Shown piece by piece: positions 57,059 through 64,000 of a stretch of DNA of 64,000 nt (positions within the stretch are counted from its first letter, which is position 1; each line of letters begins with the position of its first letter). Under the pieces are notes generated by a model. That model was not told the origin of the DNA and did no database searches. It was given only the letters and a program-made list of their open reading frames with translations. The stretch is from Tricholoma matsutake (Eukaryota > Basidiomycota > Agaricomycetes > Agaricales > Tricholomataceae): contig AP026547.1 in NCBI GenBank assembly GCA_026075535.2, forward strand, positions 4,402,001 to 4,466,000, in the 5' to 3' direction. A program made the translations under genes and the position numbers.

Positions 57059-58224
57059 GGGTTGGTAGCAACATAATTGATGTTCCTTGTTGTGGTTGGT
57101 GGACAGCTACACTTGATCGTTGCTGTGATCGATCTCCAGCATCCTTCGAAGGCCGGTACTTGATTGGGACTGTCGCAGTTGGGGCTCATGTGCCCGATCA
57201 TGCCGCATTTCCAACATTCTCCCAATGCGACGGGAGCCATTCCAGGTGAGAGGGGGTATGGATGTAGCTCGCTTACTAACTGTCCTGGATAGTCATTGTC
57301 CCATTGTGCGATCTGCGCATTATATGCTGCTCGTCTGGCAGGGGTGTTCGGGTGGATGGGGAGCACTAGCCATACGACGTCTGCCATGCATTCCGTGGGG
57401 AGTCTGTTCTGTCGGTATGGGGGCTGGTTTTGTGTATTTGGGCTGGTGGCGTTTGCGAATGGATTGTTCGCGCTGAACGTTGGGGTTGGGGAGCAGTTCT
57501 GTTGTGTCTGTGGGGTTTGGTTTTGGAGTGTGGGGAATCTTGGCGTTGGGGAGGGTGTACCTATGGTGAACCTTTGGAATGAGCTGGTGAGGTCTCTTGT
57601 CGTTGCGCTGCATGCATCCTGTAGCTTCTTCAGCTCTTTGCGAATGTGTCGTGCCTCCCTTTCCTCCTCCCATGCCTCATCGATCTGGGAAAGTGTTGCT
57701 GTGTGGACGGCCTTGCAGAACATTGCCCAGTCGGTATGCCCTGAACCCGTTACCTTCTGTAGAATCCTGGGCATTTTCTTTCGAACGGCACCAATCAGGA
57801 GACCGTTTGTGTCGGGGATTGCTGCTGCCAAGCGTTCTACCTTGTCCGCCTATACTACGTGCGCGAACTCTTCGACTCCTTTCACCTTTACTCGTTTCCC
57901 GACTTCTTCTTCTGTGATTGTCGTTCGTTCCAATGCGGCTTGCTTCTCCTTGACTGTTTTCATGGTGGGTGGTTTGGTTGGCCATTTCTTCGTGAACGAA
58001 GCTACTAGATGTTCCCAGGTGTCGTTGTCCCACGAGCTCAGACTGTCCCACCATTGATTGGCAACGGAGCCCGCCTTCAAGTTGAGCTCAAACGTTCGAA
58101 GTTTCTGAGCGTCGGAGACGTTGGTCTTAAGCGAGAATTGGCGCTCGATGGCGTTGATGAAGTCCTGGGGGTTTTCGTCCTCGTATTCATCATCGCCCCA
58201 GAACAGTTTTGTGTTGTCTGACAT
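56974..58224 (-). pseudogene. Element D gag
   Basis: ATG 58224 (MSDNTKLFWGDDEYEDENPQ); capsid motifs FINAIERQFSLKT, WWDSLSSWDNDTWEHLVASF and KKWP. One TAG at 57850. A Pro/Thr/Asn-rich spacer is followed by the zinc knuckle CWKCGMIGHMSPNC. It overlaps pol by 85 bp, pol being in the -1 frame. Homology continues upstream (58225-58460, RTTQRDDKGRFLPST) across a TGA, so the original start lay further 5'. Confidence 0.88.
56995..57001 (-). other. Candidate -1 ribosomal frameshift site GGGAAAA
   Basis: Within the gag-pol overlap of element D. In the gag frame it reads G GGA AAA (X XXY YYZ), 21 nt before the gag stop; slipping back one base enters the pol frame at GKRTRVVGIE. Confidence 0.6.
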
Positions 58225-58676
58225 GGTGTCTTCGTCGTCGGAAGGGGTAGGTGTGGTGGGTGCTGAAAACTGTGGGGTGGGAGGCAGTACGGCTGGTGAG
58301 GATCAGGGGCTGGTTGAGATGGGGCTGATGGAGATGTCGGATACTGATGGAAGGGTGAAGGAGGATGTTGCTGAGGACTGGGCTGTGGTCTTGGGTGTGG
58401 TAGATGGTAGGAATCTACCCTTGTCGTCTCGTTGTGTGGTTCTCGCCAGTGTAGCGGGTGTGAGGCCGGTGCGTGGTAGATAGATCAGACGAATGATTAG
58501 ACAGGTACTCGGGAAGCTGTGGCCGAGATAAGCAGGTGAACCGAGACTGAGCAGAGAACTGAGCTGAAACCGAGTGGACCAAAAGCCAAAACAGATGAAG
58601 AACAAGTTGACAGATGGCAGATGCCCCGAGATTACAAGTAGAGTAGCCGAGTAGGAATCTCGCTGTTGTCACCAGA

Positions 58677-58896
58677 TGGAGCTGTGTGTTCTCTCAGGGT
58701 CTCATCTACTACTAGACGAGACAGTTTGGACAGGGCTCGCATCTACTACTAGACGCGAGTCGGAAAGGACGTGGACAAGCTAGGATTCTTTCTGTCTACA
58801 ACAAGCGCGTGTCTGTCTATGAGGTCACGTGACCGCTAAGGGAGATGCCGGACTCTGGCTGTGGGCTCTGCTGCGGGGGCTGCCGCCATGGCTACA
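58677..58896 (-). repeat. Element D 5' LTR (220 bp) and adjacent primer site
   Basis: Matches 51712-51931 with 7 CpG-type differences. Two bases beyond it on the reverse strand is TGGTGACAACAGCGAG (about 58674-58659), a TGG-type tRNA 3'-end primer site; the tRNA is not identified. Confidence 0.9.
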
Positions 58897-59497
58897 CTGT
58901 TCTACCTCATGATGGGCTATGAGCCCAAGGCAATCCCACTCCCCTACCTGAAGACAAACATACTGGCCATAGAAAAATGAATAGTTGCACTGCAATGGGC
59001 CCGAGACGAAGTGAAGGTGACTCATGAGTTGGCCAGACAAATGATGGCAGAAAGAACAACAAGGCACTTCACCCCATTCAAAGAAGGAGACAGAGTGTGG
59101 CTAGAAGCAAAGAACCTCAGAACGACGCACCAAACAAAGAAGCTCACACCGAAAAGAGAAGGACCGTTCTCTATCGAGAAGGTCCTGGGCCTACTCTCCT
59201 ATCAACTGAAGTTACCAGAACAGTGGAAAATACACCTGGTATTCCACGCAGCACTTCTTTCCCCGTACAAAGAAACTGAGACACATGGACCGAACTTCCC
59301 AGAACCACCACCCGACCTGATAGAAGGTGAATCGGAGTATGAAAGTGATCATCAGACATAAGAAGAAAGGAAGGACCATGCACTTCTTAGTGAAGTGGGT
59401 TGGATACCCGACCTCGGAGAACTCATGGGAGCCTGAGGGAAACCTGAAACATGCCGAAAGAATTCTAGGAGCATATAAACGACAGCGACGGCTGTAG
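58897..59497 (+). pseudogene. Chromovirus integrase C-terminus and chromodomain
   Basis: Continues the interrupted frame: LFYLMMGYEPKAIP, TGA at 58978, DEVKVTHELARQMMAER, HFTPFKEGDRVWLEAKNLR, a GPY/F-type module (KREGPFSIEKVLG...LVFHAALLSPYKE). After a one-base shift near 59345 comes a chromodomain: KKKGRTMHFLVKWVGYPTSE, NSWEPEGNLKHAERIL, stop 59495. The chromodomain aromatic and W-E residues are intact; in this clade it targets insertion to methylated-histone chromatin. Confidence 0.9.
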
Positions 59498-59507
59498 AGG
59501 TGGAACC

Positions 59508-59786
59508 ATGCCCACAGGGATTGAGATCCTCGCCATTGTCGTTGGCATGATTCTGGCTGTGGCCACAGCCCTGACCTTTGTATTCTGCCTCTATGCCATC
59601 TTTTGACCAAGACCCGAACCCCTGATTACAGACATTGAATTCTCCATTCTACAGAACCCTATAGAGAACCCATCTCTCTACGAGATCACCACCCCACTGA
59701 CACCACTGCCTGAGGCAGCACGAACCAGAAGAACCCGATCGTGGTCCGAGTTCGGACACGAGTTATTCCTCTATCGTACCCCTTGA
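59508..59786 (+). pseudogene. Small single-pass membrane ORF in env position
   Basis: ATG 59508 lies 11 nt after the pol stop. It has 92 sense codons with one internal TGA (59604). After MPTGIE comes a run of about 25 hydrophobic residues (ILAIVVGMILAVATALTFVF), then Cys and a hydrophilic tail (PLTPLPEAARTRRTRSWS). No family recognised. Position between pol and the 3' LTR is where env or accessory genes sit. No signal cleavage site or fusion motif seen. Confidence 0.5.
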
Positions 59787-59887
59787 CCCCAACCCATTCA
59801 TCTATCCAGACCACATCTGACCAGACTCCGGAGAAGGAATGAAGATATTATTTGAAGTCAGTGACTTCGAAGATAGAGAGAGGGTGA

Positions 59888-60564
59888 TGTTATGATTTTC
59901 TGTTATTGTAACCCACGATGACCAGACGTACACCGGCAAGACTGGGTACTTTAATTTTCTCATTCGACTTGACTCACTTCCGACGGGAGATGCTTTGATG
60001 CATGGTGACTCCATGCACCTGAACCCACTCCCACACATGCTGTGATACGACAGCCTCCTAACATGAGGTCCGTGACATCAGACTCTCATGATTGACATGC
60101 TGCACTGCAGCACTCCGTGACATCGGACTCCTCATGCTAGGCATGAGGCTTACTGTTCTATTGTTCCTTCTATATTTACTTGACAAGGATCTCCTATTCC
60201 GATTGGACGATAGACATTCTCTGAACTGTATATAAGCTACAGTAATACTGCCTGTATTCCTTAGCTTGACCTAATTCAATCAACAGTCTTAGACTCAACC
60301 AGAACACTCAACAGCTTAGGAAGCCTCTAGCTGTGATAACTCGAACTCGACAGTTGGAAAGCCTCCAACTGTGATACATGAACCGACGGTCTACTCAGAA
60401 AGCCTCTGAGTATGGATAGCCATAACGACTTGAGGAAGTACCCAAGTGAAGGCCAGAAGCCTGATACACTAGGAAAGCCTCCTAGTGCGATACTGATATA
60501 GTTGGAAAGCATCCAACTGTGACATACGAAACCAAGGCTGAGTTAAGGACCTATAGTCTTAACA
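59888..60564 (+). repeat. Chromovirus 3' LTR (677 bp)
   Basis: TGTTATGATTTTC...GTCTTAACA, followed by target duplication CAACC. Single copy of the 75-bp unit duplicated in the 5' LTR. Retains the TATA box, the AGCTTGACCT start motif and the hairpin array. Confidence 0.93.
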
Positions 60565-60568
60565 CAAC

Positions 60569-62203
60569 CTCTTTGAACAGATGCTACGGAACCATCCCAA
60601 CCAACCTTTCATTGACTCTGTTTGTCAAGGTCTGTGTGAGGGCTTCTGGCCATGGGCAAATACACATCATGAATTCTATCCACCTGTTGTAGATGAATCA
60701 CTGGGAATGCCACAAAACACAGAAGAAGGAAATTTCTTATGGACTCAGTGAAACCATGAACGTTCAAAAGGGAGATTCTTGGGCTTGTTTGGCCAAATCC
60801 TCCTCCCAGGTATGCATGCATCCCCAATCTATGCAGTTCCTAAGCCACACTCCGAAAAACTATGCATGGTTATCAACCAGAGTGCTGGAAGTTTCGCCCC
60901 CAACACCATGATCAAGCATGAGAATATCAAAGGTTTTCCATTAGATAACATGCGACACCTAGGAGCAGGGTTACTGGCATGCCACCAAGAAAATCCTGAT
61001 CAGTCATACATAATCTTCAAATCAGATGTCACAGAAGCTTACCGATTACTCCCGATGCATCCTTTGTGGCAAATCAAACAGATCGTGACGGTGGATGGAG
61101 AACGGGATGTCAATCAAAACAATTGCTTCAGAGGGCATGGTTCATCAGGCATATACATCTCCTTTGATGGTCTAGTGATGTGGATAGCCAAGAATGAAAG
61201 GAAGATCCCAGATCTATGGACTTACATGGATGACTCTTTCGGGGTTGATGAATATGGAAATATGGTGTGGTATCATCGATATGGGAAGAATATGCCAGCC
61301 AACCAGGTGAAACTTCTGTCCCTATGGGACGATCTGGGCATCCCTCATGAACCACACAAGCAAATCTTTGGAGTGAGACTCACAGTCACTGGTATAGAAG
61401 TCGATGCGAACAGCCTAACCCTCACACTTCCTAAGGAGAGTCTCGACAACCTCTTGGAAGAACTCCAGAGCTTCACATCCTGGTCCAAGAAGAAAAGAGG
61501 AGCTTCATGGCCTCTGCGTCAATGGCAATGACTTGCTGGGTGGCTGAATTGGAGTTTCAATGTGTTCCCAATGATTTGACCTGCTCTGAACAACCTCTAT
61601 CATAAGATTTCTGGGAAGGACCAACCTTTGATGAAGATTTACGTTAATAATGCAGTTCGTGATGATCTCACCTGGGCATCGACTCACCTACGTGACTCTC
61701 TGGGAATCAGGCTCCTCTCCTCAGTTTCTTGGGATGTTGAAGATGCTGATGAAACTGTCTTCTGTGATGCATGCAAGACAGGCCTAGCTTTCTGGTTTCC
61801 TTCCCATCTTCAGGGTTCTTACTCTCTGGTCCCGCTTGACACAGCGAGTGATATAATTTTCTATTTTGAGGCATTAGTTGTTGCTGGGGCATTCGACAAT
61901 CTACGTACCTCAGCATTGAGTTCGTCAAAAATTGTTGTCTACACCAATAGCATGAACACTGTCAATATCTTCAACACCCTGCATTGCCTTCCTGAATTCA
62001 ATCCCCTTCTTTGTCACTGCGTGGATATTTTCTTGCAAAACAAATTCGATGTTTGTGTGGTCCACATCCCAGGCATGCAAAATGTGGTAGCGGATGCAAT
62101 CTCACACTGTGAGTTTGACAAAGCTTTCAAACTAGTGCCAGGAATCTGCATCACATCTTTTCAACCCCCACAACTGACACCATTGGGGGCAGTGAAAAAA
62201 TGA
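60569..62203 (+). pseudogene. Ngaro-R reverse transcriptase-RNase H
   Basis: One frame from LFEQMLRNHPNQPFIDSVC, with TGA stops near 60750, 61529 and 61577, to TGA 62201-62203. RT blocks: MHASPIYAVPKPHSEKL, GFPLDNMRHLG, FKSDVTEAYRLLPMHP, intact TYMDDSFGVDE (about 61226). RNase H: FCDACKTGLAFWFP, FEALVVAGAF, YTNSMNTVNIFN (expected catalytic Asp is Asn), VVADAISH. This RT-RH type is that of DIRS/Ngaro elements, not of LTR elements. Confidence 0.88.
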
Positions 62204-62535
62204 TTACATCCCATGTTCATGCATGGCAACCTCAACAGGAACTGTGGATGCGAGAACACCTAGTCTGGGAATGTGCGATTGCTCTAGGGCAGGCTATTGA
62301 TGTCAGTACATGGAAAAACTATGGTTCCACCCTTAACTCCTACCTGTCATTCGCCCGCATGCACAACATGCCAGTAGAACCAACATCCAACACACTGAGC
62401 TTGTACACCATCTACATGTGCCACCATATCATCTTCTACAGGCTATGCTTCATGCTTGAACCCTGTCTACATCCCACAAGATGGAACACCTCCGCTGAGG
62501 TGAATTCCCCAACCACTTTTTTCGTTGACATCTGA
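62200..62535 (+). pseudogene. Ngaro-R tyrosine recombinase, N-terminal half only
   Basis: ATG 62200 overlaps the RT stop as ATGA. It encodes the helical core-binding domain (REHLVWECAIALGQAIDVST, WKNYGSTLNSYLSFARMHNM, TLSLYTIYMCHHI), then unrelated residues and a stop. The catalytic domain with R, H-x-x-R and Tyr is absent before B1 starts at 62679, so about half the gene has been deleted. The catalytic half survives separately in Ngaro-L (18999-19679). Confidence 0.75.
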
Positions 62536-62678
62536 CTGCATGTGCTAATGTATTTGTATTGTGGTACACCGTGTAACTTCTATCCATTGTATTTGTATCC
62601 TCTCTCCTCACATCGTTTCTTCATCTCCCAACTGCTTACTCTATCCTACTTTTTTTCCTTTCTCTTTAATAGGTCTTA

Positions 62679-62809
62679 GGTGTACCTTGAGGCCCCAAAT
62701 AAAATTGGACCCTTCTGGCTGGCCCAAAGGGTCGCCGAAGGAGTCATTTTACCTATTCTTCTTACTCCCATCCATGAGAATCTCAGTCCATCACACCCTT
62801 GCACATTGG
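62679..62809 (+). repeat. Ngaro-R repeat B1 (131 bp)
   Basis: GGTGTACCTTGAGG...GCACATTGG; 6 differences from B2, four of them CpG-type. Confidence 0.9.
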
Positions 62810-63174
62810 TCGAGTTTAAAGCAAGTTTACGCAAGTTCAATGGCAAAGGGTCTGGACACGTCGTCGCTACGGTGCTTGCACCACGTGCACGTCCTTTTGT
62901 CTCTTCTACCCTGCGTGTGGAGAGATGTTCACACTGAACTACTGCACCGCATGCATCTCAAGTCCTGCTGGACTTTTCATGCACACATCATGTGCCGCAA
63001 CCCCTATTCCTAGGAAGAGAAGAGTTTCAGAGACATTGCCTGTCTCAGGTTCTCTCTGCTACTCTCTCTCTCTCCTAGGTAAGGGTTTTTTCCTTTAGCA
63101 TTGTGTCTCTCTGATGTAGCTCACTTTCTCTCAGCGACATCTCCTAGTTTCACTCAGTGTATTATTTTTGTGTT
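62810..63174 (+). repeat. Ngaro-R repeat A2 (365 bp)
   Basis: Same as A1 but uninterrupted by the hAT and containing an extra 56-nt GT-AG segment (63079-63134) and a 4-nt indel near 63025. Confidence 0.9.
63079..63134 (+). other. Intron-like segment in A2, missing from A1
   Basis: 56 nt, donor GTAAGG, acceptor TTTCTCTCAG, with pyrimidine tract. A1 (44468/44469) shows the exact exon-exon joint. Confidence 0.8.
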
Positions 63175-63203
63175 CCCACCACTCCCACCACTAGTAACTG
63201 GAG

Positions 63204-63334
63204 GGTGTACCTCGAGGCCCCAAATAAAATTGGACCCTTCTGGCTGACCCAAAGGGTCACCAAAGGAGTCATTTTACCTATTCTTCTTACTCCCGTCCAT
63301 GAAAATCTCAGTCCATCACACCCTTGCACATTGG
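63204..63334 (+). repeat. Ngaro-R repeat B2 (131 bp), right end of the element
   Basis: GGTGTACCTCGAGG...GCACATTGG; ends the element, followed by CCTCTGCTATG. Confidence 0.88.
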
Positions 63335-63441
63335 CCTCTGCTATGTCCTCAGAGAAGGTGATGGCTAGTGCAAACAGGGAGACTGTGTGACCACGGAAAC
63401 CCCAATAAAATATTTTAGAGCGCTGGAGCAGACAGCCTATT
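63335..63441 (+). repeat. Flanking repeat T, copy 1
   Basis: CCTCTGCTATGTCCTCAGAG... about 107 bp, repeated at 63894-64000 with few, mainly CpG-type differences. Starts exactly where Ngaro-R ends. Confidence 0.85.
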
Positions 63442-63893
63442 GTACAGTACAGAAACGATAACTATGAAAGATGGAGTTTCGTGTATTAAGAAGTCATCAG
63501 GATAGATAGTGACTGGAAAGAAAACCAAGAAGATCAGGGAGGGATGGGTGGGAGATGAAAAAGTAATTGCTCTGATGGGGGACAGTGAGCTTGGATGATG
63601 AGAAGATGTTGCTAAGGCCAATAGCTGGCGAAGAGATGATGAGATGTGGTGGAGAATGCAAGTCTCCATGGATGTACCTGTGCTGCTGTGATGGATGTCG
63701 GTGAAAGAGAGGGAAGGGGCAGCACAGCAAGTGTCTTACCTTTGATGTCATGTCTCAGCTAGGCCTCCACTGGAATGCCCAGCACCAAACCAAGGACCAT
63801 TGAAGGGAAGGACAGTAAGATAACGTGACCTGAGGGTATGCAGAGGCCTTGAAAAACTTTCGGCTCCCTTGGAGCTCACATTTGTCTCGACCT
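63442..63893. other. No gene seen
   Basis: Spacer between the two T copies; reverse-strand frames of about 84 codons look spurious. Confidence 0.45.
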
Positions 63894-64000
63894 CTGCTAT
63901 GTCCTCAGAGAAGGTGATGGCTAGTGCAAACAGGGAGACCGCATGACCACGGAAACCCCAATAAAATATTTTAGAGCGCTGGAGCGGACAGCCTATTATA
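63894..64000 (+). repeat. Flanking repeat T, copy 2 (runs off the window)
   Basis: Same as 63335-63441 and still matching at the window edge, so the true length is unknown. Confidence 0.8.

Larger units (their letters stand above)
51712..58896 (-). mobile_element. Gypsy element D, reverse strand, nested in chromovirus integrase
   Basis: 7185-bp element with two 220-bp LTRs. The chromovirus integrase reads KNSP before it and LFYLMMGYEPKAIP after it. Gag and pol frames are long (pol first frame 834 codons), so this is the youngest element here. LTR copies differ at 7 positions, all CpG-type. The duplication is unclear: CATTG/CACTG at the two sides if LTR ends are shifted by 1-2 bases. Confidence 0.92.
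46162..60564 (+). mobile_element. Chromodomain Ty3/gypsy retrotransposon (chromovirus) in Ngaro-R
   Basis: 5-bp target duplication CAACC (46157-46161 and 60565-60569). LTRs 752 and 677 bp, gag, pol with C-terminal chromodomain, and a small ORF in the env position. Removing the nested element D (51712-58896) leaves about 7.2 kb. Predicted self-priming: the 10-mer at the presumed RNA 5' end is complementary to the site after the 5' LTR, as in the Tf1/sushi group. Confidence 0.92.
40743..63334 (+). mobile_element. Ngaro-R: complete-length YR retrotransposon carrying nested insertions
   Basis: Order: A1 (40743-44508, split by a hAT), ORF1 (44531-46156), [chromovirus 46162-60564], RT-RNase H (60569-62203), YR (62200-62535, truncated), B1 (62679-62809), A2 (62810-63174), B2 (63204-63334). 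A1 equals A2 and B1 equals B2 (both 131 bp): the split direct repeats of Ngaro/PAT elements. ORF1 runs into the RT at the chromovirus junction (VTPINVN on the left, LFEQMLRNHPNQPF on the right). Without insertions it is about 4.7 kb. No target duplication at the ends, as expected for recombinase-mediated insertion. Dead: TGA stops throughout, YR catalytic half deleted. Confidence 0.85.

Noticed and set aside
54714..57249. Several forward frames opposite element D pol
   Set aside because: Shadows of the reverse-strand pol; translated text has no domain, whereas the reverse frame has full RT and integrase motifs.
51705..58902. Clean 5-bp target duplication for element D
   Set aside because: With TG...CA LTR ends the flanks CCCAT and CTGTT do not match; CATTG/CACTG matches only if the ends are moved, so I left it open.
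62684..62937. Coding ORF across B1 and A2
   Set aside because: The open frame spans the repeat junction and is not conserved between B1 and B2 copies; the repeats are structural.

Overview
The window reads as a piece of a transposon-rich basidiomycete (Agaricomycete-like) nuclear genome. Reasons: six intron-bearing genes with 45-115 nt GT-AG introns, fungal families (SPT2, DUF4604, DUF6533, an MFS transporter, secreted Ser/Thr-rich proteins), and Ty3/gypsy, Ty1/copia, hAT and Ngaro-type (tyrosine-recombinase, YR) retroelements of the kind known from mushrooms. I cannot name the species. No rRNA, tRNA or CRISPR was found.

Layout. (1) 0-25 kb, left repeat block. A reverse-strand gypsy gag (1-1114) abuts a forward gypsy pol (element A, 1573-6158). 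Copia-1 (6497-11377) sits inside the 3' LTR of A. Next come gene fragments, then the 3' end of a reverse-strand Ngaro-like element (YR, then repeats B1-A2-B2, 19.7 to 13.3 kb). Copia-2 (13745-18938) sits inside its B1. After that lies a third gypsy fragment (20.5-23.0 kb), split by a deleted hAT derivative (21334-22672), and a 464-bp hAT-like MITE (24614-25077). (2) 25.8-40 kb, gene island. Two secreted low-complexity proteins, SPT2, a 10-exon MFS transporter, a DUF4604 protein and a 13-exon DUF6533 membrane protein. (3) 40.7-63.3 kb, a nested tower. One Ngaro-like retrotransposon (40743-63334) carries a 3453-bp hAT in its left repeat A1. A chromodomain Ty3/gypsy element (46162-60564) is inserted in its ORF1/RT region. 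That element carries a younger reverse-strand gypsy element D (51712-58896) inside its integrase gene.

How things fit together. Target-site duplications, split coding frames and, in two cases, an empty-site copy elsewhere in the window fix the order of insertion. Decay is dominated by CpG loss. All differences between the copia-1 LTRs and between the element D LTRs fall at CpG sites, and nearly all in-frame stops are TGA where CGA (Arg) is expected. The island genes have intact frames.

The most unusual signals: (a) a regular array of six hairpins with a shared AAAGCCT-type loop but different self-complementary stems, just downstream of the predicted RNA start in the chromovirus LTR; (b) a 56-nt GT-AG intron present in repeat A2 of the Ngaro-like element, apparently also in A2 of its relative, but exactly missing from A1; (c) an exact 347-bp inversion across the pol/3' LTR junction of copia-2; (d) a small membrane-protein ORF in the env position of the chromovirus; (e) an 8-nt micro-exon and a GC-AG intron in the DUF6533 gene. 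All assignments are from reading the sequence; no database search was run.
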